DNA from: Plectrocnemia conspersa
Lineage: Eukaryota; Arthropoda; Insecta; Trichoptera; Polycentropodidae
Assembly (NCBI GenBank): GCA_009617715.1
Contig: VTFK01000148.1
Span: 186,001-250,000, forward strand
Direction: 5' to 3'
DNA length: 64,000 nucleotides
The notes beneath the pieces were generated by a model, which was given only the letters and a program-made list of their open reading frames with translations, ran no database searches and was not told the DNA's origin. Below are positions 25,300 to 37,479 of the stretch, piece by piece. The first letter of the stretch is position 1; each line of letters begins with the position of its first letter. The position numbers and the translations under genes are program-made.

Positions 25300-26225
25300 A
25301 AAAAAATTATATGTTTGTATTTTTCAAGGCTTATGCGATATTTTTACTATTTTTTAAAACTACTTAATCATAAGCATTATTTAGTTTGCCAACAATTTCT
25401 GCTGCTTTACCGTTCATTTAAATTCATACAAATTAGTTTTATTGGCTTATGTTACACCCTTAAATAGAAAGCCAGATTCAAGATAAAATTAATATTAAAA
25501 CCGAATTCTATATCAACGGAATACAAATGCGCTTTAAATTGCTATTTTCATGAACACGATTAAATGACATTTTCATTGATAAAGCTAAAATTTCAAATAG
25601 CAAAACCGCAATTATTTTCCCAGTAATATAACTAACCACACTTATAACCACGTTTGTGATTTAATTTTATTAAATTTCAATATAAATAATATTTATATAG
25701 CAGTAGTTTTAATTAAGATAAATTATATAAAAGCATTTTATAAATAAAAAAAAAGACAAATCAAAATACAAAGCAATTTTAAGTCAAAGATTTGGAACCA
25801 TTGTGAATATGTACTTATAAACCTAAAGCAACATGTGTTTATATTAAAAATTGAGATTGCTTTTATCTTTATCGTAGTCTCCGATACTTGAGATTAGTGG
25901 GATAGTGTGTTCACGAAAAATATTTTTATAGTATTTCCTGATGTTACATAAAAAAATCTGTTGCTTATTGTGATGTGTTTTTAAGATTAAGAATAAGTAG
26001 GTGTAATACTAACTATTTATATGCTATTATTATAAATAACTGTTTTCCGTATTGTATTAATAATTCACTGTTATGTAATTGCTTATGCTATTTATCAAGT
26101 TGTCCCATTAATCTTTGCTTTTTTTTCTTACATTTGCAAAAATGTATAACTCTTTATAAATTAATGATCAAATATGCGATTTAGTAACAGAATATTTTTT
26201 GTTTTAATATGTTCAACCCTAAATA
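25300..26225. other. AT-rich intergenic DNA, no gene seen
   Basis: No exon or repeat is recognised. The open frame at 25975-26184 is of low complexity and I leave it uncalled. Confidence 0.5.
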
Positions 26226-26239
26226 CATAATGACAGTGG

Positions 26240-26790
26240 TGATAAAATAATTCAGTTAAGATATATTATGCTTTATGAGTTTCAACTCGGTCTTAATGCA
26301 ACAATGAGCAGGGATGGCATTAAATTCAGCAAAAGTCAAATGTGGTTCTAAAAAGTTCGTTCCAAGAATTTCGACATTGAATATCTACGTAAGAACGTGT
26401 AGTCCTTCGAAGCTGTTAGTGAGGATATTAGAGCTACAATCAAAACAGGTGTGAGACTAACGAATCTAGCACAAAAGCTCAAATGACACCTACATTAGTT
26501 CAAAGACATTTAAATATTTCATAATATGGGTATCTCATAAATTAATCATTCTAGAACAGAAAGATTTATTTTTTAGTCGAATTGTTACTGAAGATGAAAA
26601 GTGGATCCTTCGTGAAAAGTAGCGGTTGGATGCCAATCGACCCCCAATTCCAACCTCGAGGACAAGATTACATCTTAATAAAACAAAGCTATGCATTTGG
26701 TGGCCAATAAATGACATAATTCATTGCGGGTTATTGGATTATGGACAAACAATTACAAAAGACACATAGTGTACTCAGTTAAACCATAAA
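26240..26790 (+). pseudogene. Mariner-like transposase remnant
   Basis: Plus-strand frames read LRYIMLYEFQLG near 26260, the usual N-terminal helix start of mariner transposases. Further on they read RIVTEDEKWILRE near 26580, the catalytic D-E-K-W-I motif. The copy contains many stops and indels. Confidence 0.75.
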
Positions 26791-27269
26791 AAATACATTA
26801 TCTTATAAATTATAAATGGGTGATTTTACACAAGACAGTACTAGCCCTCAGATATCACAGAAGACGGTAAAAAAATCAATGGATTTTTCAATGGATCAAT
26901 GGATCAATGGAGCAATGTTTCATTACCTTTCATTAATTTTTCAAAACCATTGGTTATAAATACTTGATCAACCAGTTGTAGCGTTTTATTTTTTAGGTCG
27001 GTGAGCTTTTCTGCTTAATCGTAAAGAGATACTTCCACCGATATGAATTGAGCTGGTTAGTGATGAGAATCCGCATGGAAATATTTATTCGTATGTATAT
27101 TTTTATAAAACCGTTTAGATTTCGTTTCAGATAGATAGCATACGTATAAATCATTTAATGTTTTTTTATCAGCTATTAATACTATCATGCATTGTCTGCA
27201 TGGTATGGAAGAGTTTACACAGGCTTCGATAGTAGCAATGTTGTACTCGCGATGTGTTTAAATAGCTAT

Positions 27270-27625
27270 GTCAACTTCTAATCCCGCGAAGTTCCCGTGA
27301 AAGTGCGAGGTTGCTTCAATGATCCATTCTCTTTGTACTAAAGGAAAGAAACTGCTGCTAAAACGTATGGCCAACTTGTTTTTGCTCAAAGCTATTGAGG
27401 TCTAGGCAGGTGTGGGAAACTTGAAATTTTTTAATGAATGGAAATATACAATAATTTTAAAACAATTTGCTGAAAATATTGAACCACTTGTTGAAAATAT
27501 GCTACAGATTATTTCACTCATTCTGGAGTACAACAGAGATCCAATCTGGGTCCTTTGCTCTTTTATATAAATGCTGCAACTATTTGGAATATTTATTATA
27601 TGCTGTTGACCTTATACTAAAATAT
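27270..27625 (+). pseudogene. Non-LTR reverse-transcriptase fragment
   Basis: Around 27515-27580 the plus strand reads HSGVQQRSNLGPLLFYINAA. This is the S-G-V-x-Q-G-S-x-L-G-P-L-L-F-x-x-x-I-N motif that precedes the catalytic YADD box of non-LTR reverse transcriptases. The flanks are decayed. Confidence 0.7.
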
Positions 27626-28599
27626 TTTATAAAATTTTAATTCATTCTCATTACAAAAAGCCCTGGAGAATATAACGCTAAGAACTACTTATTAATGCAT
27701 ACTCTTGTATAAAACAAATCACGTTAACTTGTGCAAAAAATTCAGCTGGAATGCAACCTAATAATAAAAGTATTTCCTTTAAAAAGCAATCACATCAAAG
27801 TTTAGTTTATTTTAATATATTTTACTATCAATAATGTTTCAATGCTATAATTTTGTTAAACTAAAATGAGTACAAAAATAAAGCGCCAAAACTTATTTGG
27901 TCATAAGCTTAATAATAACACAAGAGTTGAATAGTACAAAATATGTTGGAGTTTTCCTTTTAGCCTTTTAGCGACCTTTCAACGTGAAAAGATTCTTTAT
28001 CCATGGATAATGCCTAACGGTATATAAAGCAAGTTTGCTACTTCTTACATATGAAACTTAATTAATTGAGGTGCATATATATTTAAAAAAATTAAAATGT
28101 TTATAATGACTATGTTAAAAAAATAAATGTCAAATATTTATAATATCCCTCGCACAATATATAGTAAATGCTTAAGGTTTTTAATAACTATATATGTCTT
28201 TTCACAATCTCCTCTCTGAAAAAAGCAATCCATTAAGTACCATATTTCTGAATCTACATCTATATTTTTTAATAAAGATCTCTGCCCTCAAAAACAAAAG
28301 TTCACTTTCCGTAGACGTAGGTTTAATTATTTGAAATGCTCTTTATTTTCAATACCTGGAATTATATTATTGGCACGGTAATTAAAGTTTTTTCTTATTT
28401 ATTATTTTACCATTTGATAATGAAATTAGTTCATAATAAAAATTAAATTAAAAAGTATTAACTATTTATGAACTGCTTGAATATTATTGTATTTTATAAA
28501 AACAGAAGTATTGTTTTATGTAATCAATGGTGTATGAAGTATATAATAATGATTTATAAGACATTATTATTTAAATTAATAAAGTAAATCCTTAACAAT

Positions 28600-28770
28600 G
28601 GTGTTGAAGGCTTCTATTAATGTCTGTTTTGATCTTGCAACTATGACAGTGTCATCAGCATAGCAAAGATTTGACTTCATTTATTATATATACTGTCAGT
28701 TATATCTAATTTTCAACTTTTTGTAGTGCAATATTAAATATAGAACATGCTAGAAACTCCCCCGTTAAAC
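28600..28770 (-). pseudogene. Non-LTR reverse-transcriptase fragment with YADD box
   Basis: The minus strand reads SNLCYADDTVIVARSKQTLI at about 28680-28620. Upstream it has IFNIALQKVEN, resembling the S-P-L-L-F-N-L-A-L-E motif. The catalytic Y-A-D-D is intact in this short piece, but stops surround it. The L-F-N-L-A-L-E type suggests a different lineage from the fragment at 27515. Confidence 0.7.
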
Positions 28771-29269
28771 AACGTTAAATGAATATCGTTATTCTATTTT
28801 TATGGTGTAGTGTTATTTTTATTGTCATTTAGAGGCGCCGATGAGGTATTCACTATGGATGTATTTTTTATAAGGACCAAGCAATGCCTTTGGGTGGCAA
28901 GCCCGCTACTGTGTGGATGGCATCTGTAAAAACCCGACCGGCTAAGGGCAAAGCCCCGACGCTGGAGCTGAGAGCATATGCCCACTTTGTTGTGCGCATT
29001 ACGGCCGTCTTTTGCTATGACTAAACATTACCTTTGTTGCAACCTGAGCTTAAGTTTTTAATATCTGGCGTAGAGAAGGAGCTTTTTATAAGCAAATCTT
29101 TATTCATTTAGTTTACTGATTAAAAATTCCATCGATATGTAACAATGAAATATATCATTTGATGTAAAGGTTGTTACGATACTTTAAATAAATACATGCA
29201 TAAGAAGTTAAGCCACTTGATATAAAAAAATATTATACGTGATGCACCAAGTTTTTGCACTTTTTAAAT

Positions 29270-29790
29270 AGCTTCTGAACAAAAATTGGTGTTCAATGCT
29301 TGGAAATTTAGTCGCAATGGATCGCTTCACGAGGGAACTAGAAAACCAAAGATTCTTATGTGATTGTTCTGCGCCTGTTTCGCGCTCATTATCGATTACA
29401 CAGTGTTAAGCAATGCCCGAATATTAATTTAATTAACTCGTGATTTAGCCTCCTAGTTAGAGAAAATCGGTTCAACCGGAAAAACGAAGAGAATGTCATG
29501 CAAGTTAACGAGTCTGTACGAGAAGATCTGAGTTTGTTGACTCGCAAGCGTTCTGCTGCTATAGCGATGCCAAAATAAGCTTTGCGTCGAATTTTGAAAC
29601 TGAACTTAAAATTACACGCATATAAGATATATACACCTGACATACATCTAATGGGTCTCTACCGGTGGTTAATAAAATGTTTTCTAACAAACCAATATCA
29701 CATATAGGTGACATTCCATGGCTCCAGATAGCCCAGATTTTTTTATGGGATTATCGCAGAAGTTGTGCTTACTTAATTACACAGACAAGA
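29270..29790 (+). pseudogene. Mariner-like (DD-D type) transposase remnant
   Basis: The plus strand reads NVMQVNESVREDLSLLTRKR and then ALRRILKLNLKLHAYKI. This is the helix-turn-helix pair typical of one mariner-related branch (x-V-x-E-S-V-x-E-x-P ... L-R-R-I-L-x-x-D-L-x-L-H-x-Y-K-I). At 29710-29770 the C-terminal segment GDIPWLQIAQIFLWDYRRSC follows. The catalytic middle is deleted. Confidence 0.7.
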
Positions 29791-29799
29791 GATAGACAT

Positions 29800-32690
29800 T
29801 TTTTTAAAACATGAATTTCCGAATTGTGGTTTTTTAGTGAGATAAGCATTCATTATCTTTTTTATCTTTTATCTATCTTTTAAATGTGCAGAATCTTATA
29901 TACCACCCTATATTTTAACTCAAAATTAATTTTATTGAGTAAAATACTTATCGATAGCCTGAACTTAAAAATTATAGTTTAAGTGTCGGTGGTTTATTCA
30001 CGTACAATTTTACTTCCACTGTATGACAGCTATAGCTTGTAATGAAATTATAATTAAACGGAAAACTTAAGTGCTGCCAAAACGTCATTTTATTTTTTAA
30101 ATGAAATATATTTTATAGAAATCAATGTATTGTAAAACACAGAAAAATATATATAATTTCATACTAAATATTTTGAACTTTTAGATCACTATAGAACTTA
30201 TTGTGTACTAATTTATGTATTTGGAAGGAAAATATATATGTAACTACTATATATGTATGTGTCAACAAAAAAAAGTATTAAGAATAGGAAATGGAAACAA
30301 ACAATTGTGTGGTTCGTGGGTTAACTTTTTTTGTAAATTTTTCAAAGGCATGTTGTGGTTTCTGTTATACGGGTTTTATGGGGTAAATGAGGAAATGGCA
30401 ATGAAATAGAATATTATTCAAAACAACATAAAGTGATAAAATATTTACGGCACAGTTATTAGGTGCCTATTCAATAGGATTTCGGGTTTCATTGCGATTA
30501 AAACTTACTATTAATCTAATATTTACTATAATATTATAAGGACCACCACTTTATTTATAAAACTGTGATATATGAATACATTTTTTTTTTAAATAAATGT
30601 GAAATGAAATTAAATATAAATGATATTTTTAAAGCATGAATTAGTAAAAAAAAAACATGTTCGTGTGTACCTTATCTTAATAAATTTGTATAATAATTGT
30701 ACACAGTTATTAATATTATCTTAACAGTTAATTAAATCGAAGTAATCGTAGCTGTGAGCTATCAATAGTATAATATAAGTATTTTTTACAAAGCCTCTCA
30801 ATATATAAATTAAAATTGAGGGTTTTAATATAAACTAAATTAGCAAATTTAAATATTAACAAATAGTTTAATTGTATGCATTGTCAAGATTGGTCATAAT
30901 TATTCTTCTATGCGTATATTTAATATTATTTTCCACGTCGTGGAGTACTATTATCCTGCACTACCAACGTAGGAAGATAATTAAATGACATAGCAATCTG
31001 CCCGACAATATTCTACGCTTCGACGGGCCGTAATCGAATAAACAAACCAGCGACACCAAAACTTTGTAACAATATTACCGACAAATTAACACTATTTATA
31101 TAAAGGTAACTACCGAATTATTTATCACATATAAAAGTTAAAATTAATAATCAAAATATTATTTAAATACCTAAAAAAATATTTAGTACCTTTATAACAC
31201 AAATATTTATTTTGTTGAGATATATATATCGTTTTAAATATTAAAAAATAATATAAATAAAAAAATATTGCCATATTAGTTTTATTATGTTTTTTTAATA
31301 TTTAAAATAGGTTGAACTCAAGAGTCAGTTGAATTTTAGAGAGAATGTATGTTATTTTATAACATTTTACGTAATTAAAGTTTACTGGTTGAAATTTTAC
31401 AAAATAAATTTATTTTACTTTAATACGGGATACTTGATACATGTCGTAATTTTTATTACGATTGCGCTGTATCTTTATGAATGGTTAATGTTGAATTAAA
31501 GTATATGTGACGCTTAGTCTTAATTTCAAAAGATTTTTTTTTTAATTATGCTAACTAAATTAAATACTTATAAAGAAATGTTCTAAAATTATTACAATAA
31601 AAAAAGTTTTCCTTATCTTCCAATTCAGTCATTGAGTCTCAATCACATTATTTTTAAAACTGTCTTCATTAATATTTCCGGTGATTTTTTATTAATTAAT
31701 TTTAAAAAACATTTGTTAAATACATTGATTAAATTTGAAAAATATGTAATGCTAATTAATCAACCATTTCAAGCGTTTAAAAATTCATTTGCATATTAGG
31801 TTATAATTAAAAATAAAATAAAACACTATTTAATAATATAATTGTTAATTAATTATGCATTAAATATACGTTTTAAGTAGTTTTTCAATATATTATTAAG
31901 ACAATCTTGAGATTGGTTTTTATTTGTGGAATACTTTTATTTAAGCTCCAAAATTAATTACAAAGTTTAGTGATTTTTTTTTTTTGATATGTAATTGAAT
32001 TATTTTTGATATAAATTTATTGTGATAAATACACACGATATGTGTTTTGATGCTTTCATTAAAAAATGTTTTTTTCTTTAAATTCTAATTAAAAAAAAAC
32101 ATTTACTGTATGATAATAGCAGTATTTTAATTGTCAAGATATATTTATGTTTAATTTTTCAGATACTTCATATACAACGATATGTAATATTGGTTATTTT
32201 ACATATATAGGTATATTATTATTTTCTGTTAATAAGACTAAAAGCCGCAATGCCATTAAACTAGATCTAATTTCTGTAAATTTAAACTATCTACGACAGC
32301 AATTTATAAACGCAACCAAGTAACAAACTTCCCCTACTTAAAGTTTTACCTCTTGATGAGTTTTCAAAGCATTTTAGTTGGCACTAATCTAAACAACTAG
32401 GTATTGGGAATTTAAATTAAATTTAATTCAAAAATGATTTATTGAGTGCCAATAACATTGTGCAACAGAAAAGTGTATGATATAAATAATCAACTTAATA
32501 AAAATGAACGACAAAAAAATATGTTTCATCAAATACAGGTTGATCCAATTTGTTAGCAGCACTGAAAATCAGACAGCTGTCAATATTTACGCGTGTTCAA
32601 AGTGGCAAATTTTAGTTAGTAATAACACATTTTTAAAATAAATCGCTTAATCACCGCGCATTTGTTTCTACAGAAATAATAATTCTGTAC
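29800..32690. other. AT-rich intergenic DNA, no gene seen
   Basis: There is a slightly GC-richer patch at 30940-31060 without a recognisable frame. No transposon ends were recognised. Confidence 0.5.
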
Positions 32691-32699
32691 AAACTATGT

Positions 32700-32990
32700 A
32701 TCAAAATTTACACGAAATATTATAGGCAATTTCATCTTCATACTGAGCGAACAATTCGTAACGTAGTGAAAATAATTGAAGGAGAGAGGGTAAGGCTTTG
32801 CATTTCAGAGAATATTGCTGTAAGCGTGGCCGAAGTCGATTCGTTGGCGTTCGCAACTTTTGGGCTTTTATTATGGCTCCCTTTAGCGCATTTTGCATAC
32901 TTGCATCTACGTATAAATTCAGATAACGCAAGAATTGAAGATCAGATTGCGTGTTAAAGCAGCAGTAAGTAGAAACAAAAAAAAACAAAG
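32700..32990 (-). other. Unrecognised coding-like patch
   Basis: Two minus-strand frames and one plus-strand frame stay open through this patch. One minus frame includes MQNALKGAIIKAQKLRTPTN. A second includes CAKGSHNKSPKVANANESTS. A GTAG acceptor-like site at about 32911 and a GTAAAT donor-like site near 32708 are present. No domain is recognised. It may be an isolated exon or transposon debris. Confidence 0.25.
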
Positions 32991-32999
32991 ATGATATAT

Positions 33000-34540
33000 T
33001 TACAATTATAGAACAAAAACAACAAAAATTCGGAACTTAAATTGGATCAACCTTTATATACATCATGAAAAAATATTAATATTCATATAAATAATCATTG
33101 TGAATATACATATTTAAAAAATAATAAACGATATATTTATTTGTTAATTATAAACTTTGACGTTAAAGTGAGATCAATCTTTAAATTCATAACATTTGAT
33201 AAGCAATGCTCCAAAAATAATTTAAGTCGTAGATTTAAGCCCCGCATAATTAGCAACGACTTACAAGTTAAAATTATAAATTTGAAAGATCGATCGTATC
33301 TGATTAACCTGTTAATAATGTCATATAATTATAGTGTTTATCTATAGCTAGATACAAAAATAAAAACATAAATACAACAGATTCCTTTGTTTATTTTATT
33401 ACAAAATGAAGGTGTATTTAAAATAATAAATAATAGTTATAGGTCACGATTCGTTGTTCTTTAACCTGTACTACAATGTTTGATTTAAGCCAAGGAACGG
33501 ATAGAAAATATCATTCTAAAATGGGAATGTTGAACTGGATATTCGGTTGTAAATTGGGAATATCATACATATTATATGTATGTAACCACTTTAAGTCAAT
33601 CAAATTTTCTTTGGATATAGGGCAAAACATTAAATTTTAATCGGCTTTGAACTATCCATTTCTATGTAATACATATACCTGCATATATATAATACAGAAT
33701 TTTTTGCACTTCTTACACGCCACAGAAACGTACAGTAACATATTATGAAAAAATCATTATTTTACAATAAAAGCGGTGTTTTGTTGGCCTGATCTAAATA
33801 TACTTTACTACATGTTTTTTATAAAATCTTAACAGAAATATTATTATTTAGATATATTGTCAAAATGTATAAAAAACTATAAAATAAAGTCCCTGTATTG
33901 TTAAATTAAATGGTTCAAACTCCATAATCAACACCATACAATTTACGTTCTCAAAATTAAGCTATAAAATTACGTTATTCACGACAATCATTAGACATTT
34001 TGCCAATAGATTATCAATAAGTAATAAGTTAATTACCATCTCAGAAAAATAAATTTAAAGGTGATAAATAATATATTTACTTTCAATATATATCGTTTAT
34101 ATTTACATACCTTGTTTATATTTAGAAGCTAGTCATACACTAAATAATAAAAGCTAGGAAAATTATACGAAACTTATTTTATAGAAATCGTGGATTGGAA
34201 AAATATTTATTTCTAGATTTCCGCTATGCATTTAATTGTCTGAAAGTGAAAATTCTTCACTTTGACCAACAATAGATCGCCTTTATTGAAAAAGCAAATA
34301 AAATAAATGGAATTTATAAACCAATATATTAAATTATTATTGAATATCGCACGTATGCTTGAATATAATAATTTTGATTAATGAATTAAAAAGTTCGTAT
34401 ACACAAATAATCGGAGATAAAAAATATTTGTTTTCTAAAATTAAGTTTGTTAGCTCACTATGTCACTGATACACTATAAAAAAATGTAAAATACTAATAT
34501 TGTATATATTAAAAATGAAAAAATACACGTTGCCCAGTAC
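33000..34540. other. AT-rich intergenic DNA, no gene seen
   Basis: Only short low-complexity frames are present. Confidence 0.5.
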
Positions 34541-34544
34541 GGCC

Positions 34545-34690
34545 CACTCCGCTTAAACCACAGCCCGGGGCCGTCGTTTCCCGGCCGACGCCGTCGGCAC
34601 GCGCCGAGGGTGGGCGACGGCTGCCCGTGGGCGGCTATTGGCAGCGGGTCGCCTGGACTATTGCACACCATATAGGCAGGGCTCGAATCT
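34545..34690. other. Isolated very GC-rich island of unknown origin
   Basis: About 140 bp of strongly GC-rich sequence (CCCGGCCGACGCCGTCGG and similar) sits abruptly inside AT-rich DNA. At its right edge the minus strand has GATTCGAGCCCTGCC, like a Pol III B box. That hints at a SINE with a GC-rich body. A fragment of ribosomal DNA or a foreign insertion are alternatives I could not test. Confidence 0.4.
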
Positions 34691-35046
34691 ACTTCGATTT
34701 CACCAAAAGACCTGATGTAAAATTACGACGAATACAGTATGATAGCAAATCCGTAGGCGGCATTTAATAATATGAGATCGATTGTGGCGTATTTAAGGGT
34801 CAGACAAAATTCCCTATAACCACAAGGTTAACATAGGACATAGGGCAAAGTCAGTTATTTTTATACTGAGGGCATATCTATTATTTATAAATATATATCA
34901 TAAGATTCTACATGATTATTTATTTGTACAAACTGTAACAGTTGTTCTTGTATTAATAATAACACAGATTATCATTTGATTGACTTAGAAAAACAGCTAA
35001 ATATTTTTATCTGAATAATTAAATTAAAACATGTCTCAAAAGTTAT

Positions 35047-35508
35047 ATGTTTGGTTGTACTTTGGTTAGTATTTTTGACACGCTACTGAGAATACATTTT
35101 CACAATAAGATTTGCGAAATACAACTCAATTTTAAAATTATAGGGATCATACGGATGCATAACATAATTCAAGAAACAATTACTAATATTCAGAAGATTG
35201 TAAAAGCACATAAAATTTCTCCAGTTAGAAATAGTATGTTACAAAATTGCAAGATAAGTGTTGCAATCCAAAATAACGGTGTTTTATTCAAGAAGGTGCT
35301 AATTGATTCAAATATCGATATTATTATCACCTTGTGGAATGACAAATACATTGAAATCGCTGAAATATTACTGTCGATATCAATACCTCTTAGATCAATG
35401 ACGAATGTTTTCGCAGATAAGTTTATAAGAGGTAAAGAAAAATATATAAGAGGTAAAATAAGTACATCGTTTTATCAACATGAATATAGCGTTAAACATA
35501 AACAGTAA
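35047..35508 (+). pseudogene. Open frame, possible hAT transposase fragment
   Basis: A 153-codon frame without internal stops, whose first codon is TTG or ATG-like rather than a clear start. It contains IQKIVKAHKISPVRNSMLQN and, later, TLWNDKYIEIAEILL. These loosely resemble the I-V-x-x-F-R-x-S-x-x-x-x-x-x-L and T-R-W-N-S-x-Y-x-x-x-x-x-L-L segments of hAT transposases. The arginine of R-W is replaced by leucine. No terminal inverted repeats were found nearby. The assignment is weak, and the frame could be an unrelated unknown protein. Confidence 0.3.
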
Positions 35509-35859
35509 AAGTGCTCAAAAAAATAATTCTCAATAAGATCAACTTAATTAGTATATAACAAAAAAATTACGATGATAAATATCAAGCTCTTACTAAGTAA
35601 ATTAAGGTTAAACTGAGAAATACATTGCTTATGATAAACCAGTGTACGCATAAAATATACACAATTTTTCTATTAGTAATAATTAATAGCATACAAAACG
35701 GCAACATTATTATGTAAACCCCTTCGGGAGTTTCTCAAGGGACCTAGGTCTTTTGACTTTACTTATTATTAACGTAATAACGACAGGTAAAAATTCCAGT
35801 TTTTTGTATGCAAATTATTTATAATTGCTTTGATGAATTCGATTTTTTGTGGACTCTTT

Positions 35860-36175
35860 CTCTATACAGAGTGATTTATGATAGACTTCCGTTTACCATC
35901 TGCTTTTTAGTGTCGGAAATCGGTATTATGTGTCAATTTTTCGATATTGCTCGCCATTAGATTATTCTTACAATCTCGGTGGAACCGTTTTGGTTAAAAG
36001 AACTTCCACTAAGGATCTCGAAATCCCTTTTAAAAGCAATTATTTCTTCAGACCACTGAAGAGCGTTGCTGGCAAATAAACTACTCTCGATGAGTTCCAG
36101 GGTTGCCATTGCAAATTAATCTATTTAATGTCAGCTATGAGGAGCTGGTTCGGTTTGTATCATTTAAATTTAATA
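35860..36175 (+). mobile_element. Non-LTR retrotransposon remnant
   Basis: The plus strand reads SPLDYSYNLGGTVLVKRTST followed by KDLE. This aligns with the YSYKLDGNVLAREASTKD segment of the copy at 13860-14480. Downstream the CTATTTAATGTCAGCTATG block matches the copy at 24905-25290. Several stops are present. Confidence 0.65.
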
Positions 36176-36377
36176 TTTTATGACTTTTCTTTCAATTATT
36201 TTGTGCACTGTTTTTTATATATTATTTTTGTATTGTAATTATACAATATATAATAGCTTTTTACCATCGTGTCCCATTGAGCTAATCTCGTTGTCCCGAT
36301 AAAAGTTTGGTCATGATGGTCTCAATTCAATTTAAATAAATAAATGTGCATATATTTTAATTGTATTTTACCTTTTA

Positions 36378-36620
36378 TTATTTTGCGATCATATATGCTG
36401 CATAAATATTGTAATATGATCTGGAAGGCGAAGGGAGGGACTCAATCAGAATTCCGGATGTAGCACTCATGGGCTTGAGGGCCAACTTGATCTTGAATGG
36501 TGGCAGGTAATGCTGCTTGATATTGTCGCATACTGGCATAACTCGCATAACTACAACAAACGCAGAATAAAACAAAGCAGACCACCGAGTGAAAGATATT
36601 GAAGAATACAGGTCGTACAT
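36378..36620 (-). CDS. Possible small secreted-protein exon, unknown family
   Basis: The first ATG after the predicted start (36620) opens an 80-codon frame beginning MYDLYSSISFTRW, with a hydrophobic stretch ALFYSAFVVVMRVM. In the next frame a more signal-peptide-like run appears, VVCFVLFCVCCSYASYAS. It is followed by LPATIQDQVGPQAHECYIRN and a stop, vaguely like the N-terminus of an odorant-binding protein. A one-base difference after MYDLY would join the two. I cannot tell whether there is a sequencing error, a pseudogene or a genuine 80-residue protein. The TATA box, ATG-free leader and base composition make transcription plausible. No further exon is recognised. Confidence 0.3.
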   Translation of the reverse strand: MYDLYSSISFTRWSALFYSAFVVVMRVMPVCDNIKQHYLPPFKIKLALKPMSATSGILIESLPSPSRSYYNIYAAYMIAK

Positions 36621-36757
36621 AGTTGCTTCGATAAGCTTTTATTACAACGGTAGGTCGATGTGCGAGTTTCGGGACACGATGTTCAAACAAGAGGTGAGAC
36701 GTCGTCGTCGAAGTTCCGAAGATCTATGTGTAGTGAAGTCGAGTGTATCTAGTCAGG

Positions 36758-36764
36758 TTTTATA
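36758..36764 (-). promoter_or_regulatory. TATA box (minus strand)
   Basis: TATAAAA on the minus strand is preceded by a second TATATAA about 12 nt upstream. About 30 nt downstream the sequence GACTTCACTACAC offers a start near 36733. The region upstream (36800-36930) is GC-richer than its surroundings. Confidence 0.45.
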
Positions 36765-37479
36765 CCACATTATATACACAGTTATGCGCTTAAAATGTAT
36801 ACCCACCCCGCACGCTGAAGAGGATCGTAAGAATTCGGTGTGCTTCTCGACGGCTGCTAGTTCCGTGGGCATGATTCGCGAGACTTCAGACGCCCGTGTC
36901 CGTGTCTCTTGAGTAGATACGCCATATTTGCTCCCCTCTTGAATTTTCTCAAAAAAATACATGTCATTTAATGAAATAATATGAATCTTAATAAAATCGA
37001 AATATTAAAATAATAACCATCGACTGGCCAACTTTTGCCTTCACCCCATAAAAACTGAAATAACATCCCTGAATCTAAACAGGAAATTCTTGGGTTATCC
37101 CTCAAAGAAATTCTAAAAAAAATAGTCTCGAATCTATCCTGAAAATATTTTTTAAGATATGGTATTTCAGTGAAATCTAAATTCTCATACTAGTAACTAT
37201 GAAGTTGCGGTTTTGAGCCCTAGCAGCAGCTTTCGAATTTTTATTTATAAAAATACGCTATTATTAAAGACTTTTCGCACATCAGACTTAATACAGGAAT
37301 TTCTTAATAGACCTTCTACTTCTGGCACTATCGATTATTTTATAAACATGAATTTACTTTGTGTAAAAATAAACATGTACAAGACTATTTCGAGAAGCGT
37401 ATTATTGACTGAATTATTAAAAAAATCAGGTGTGTGTAGTTTGTGACGTTTTAGTTGGTAAGCATTAACTGATACTGAT

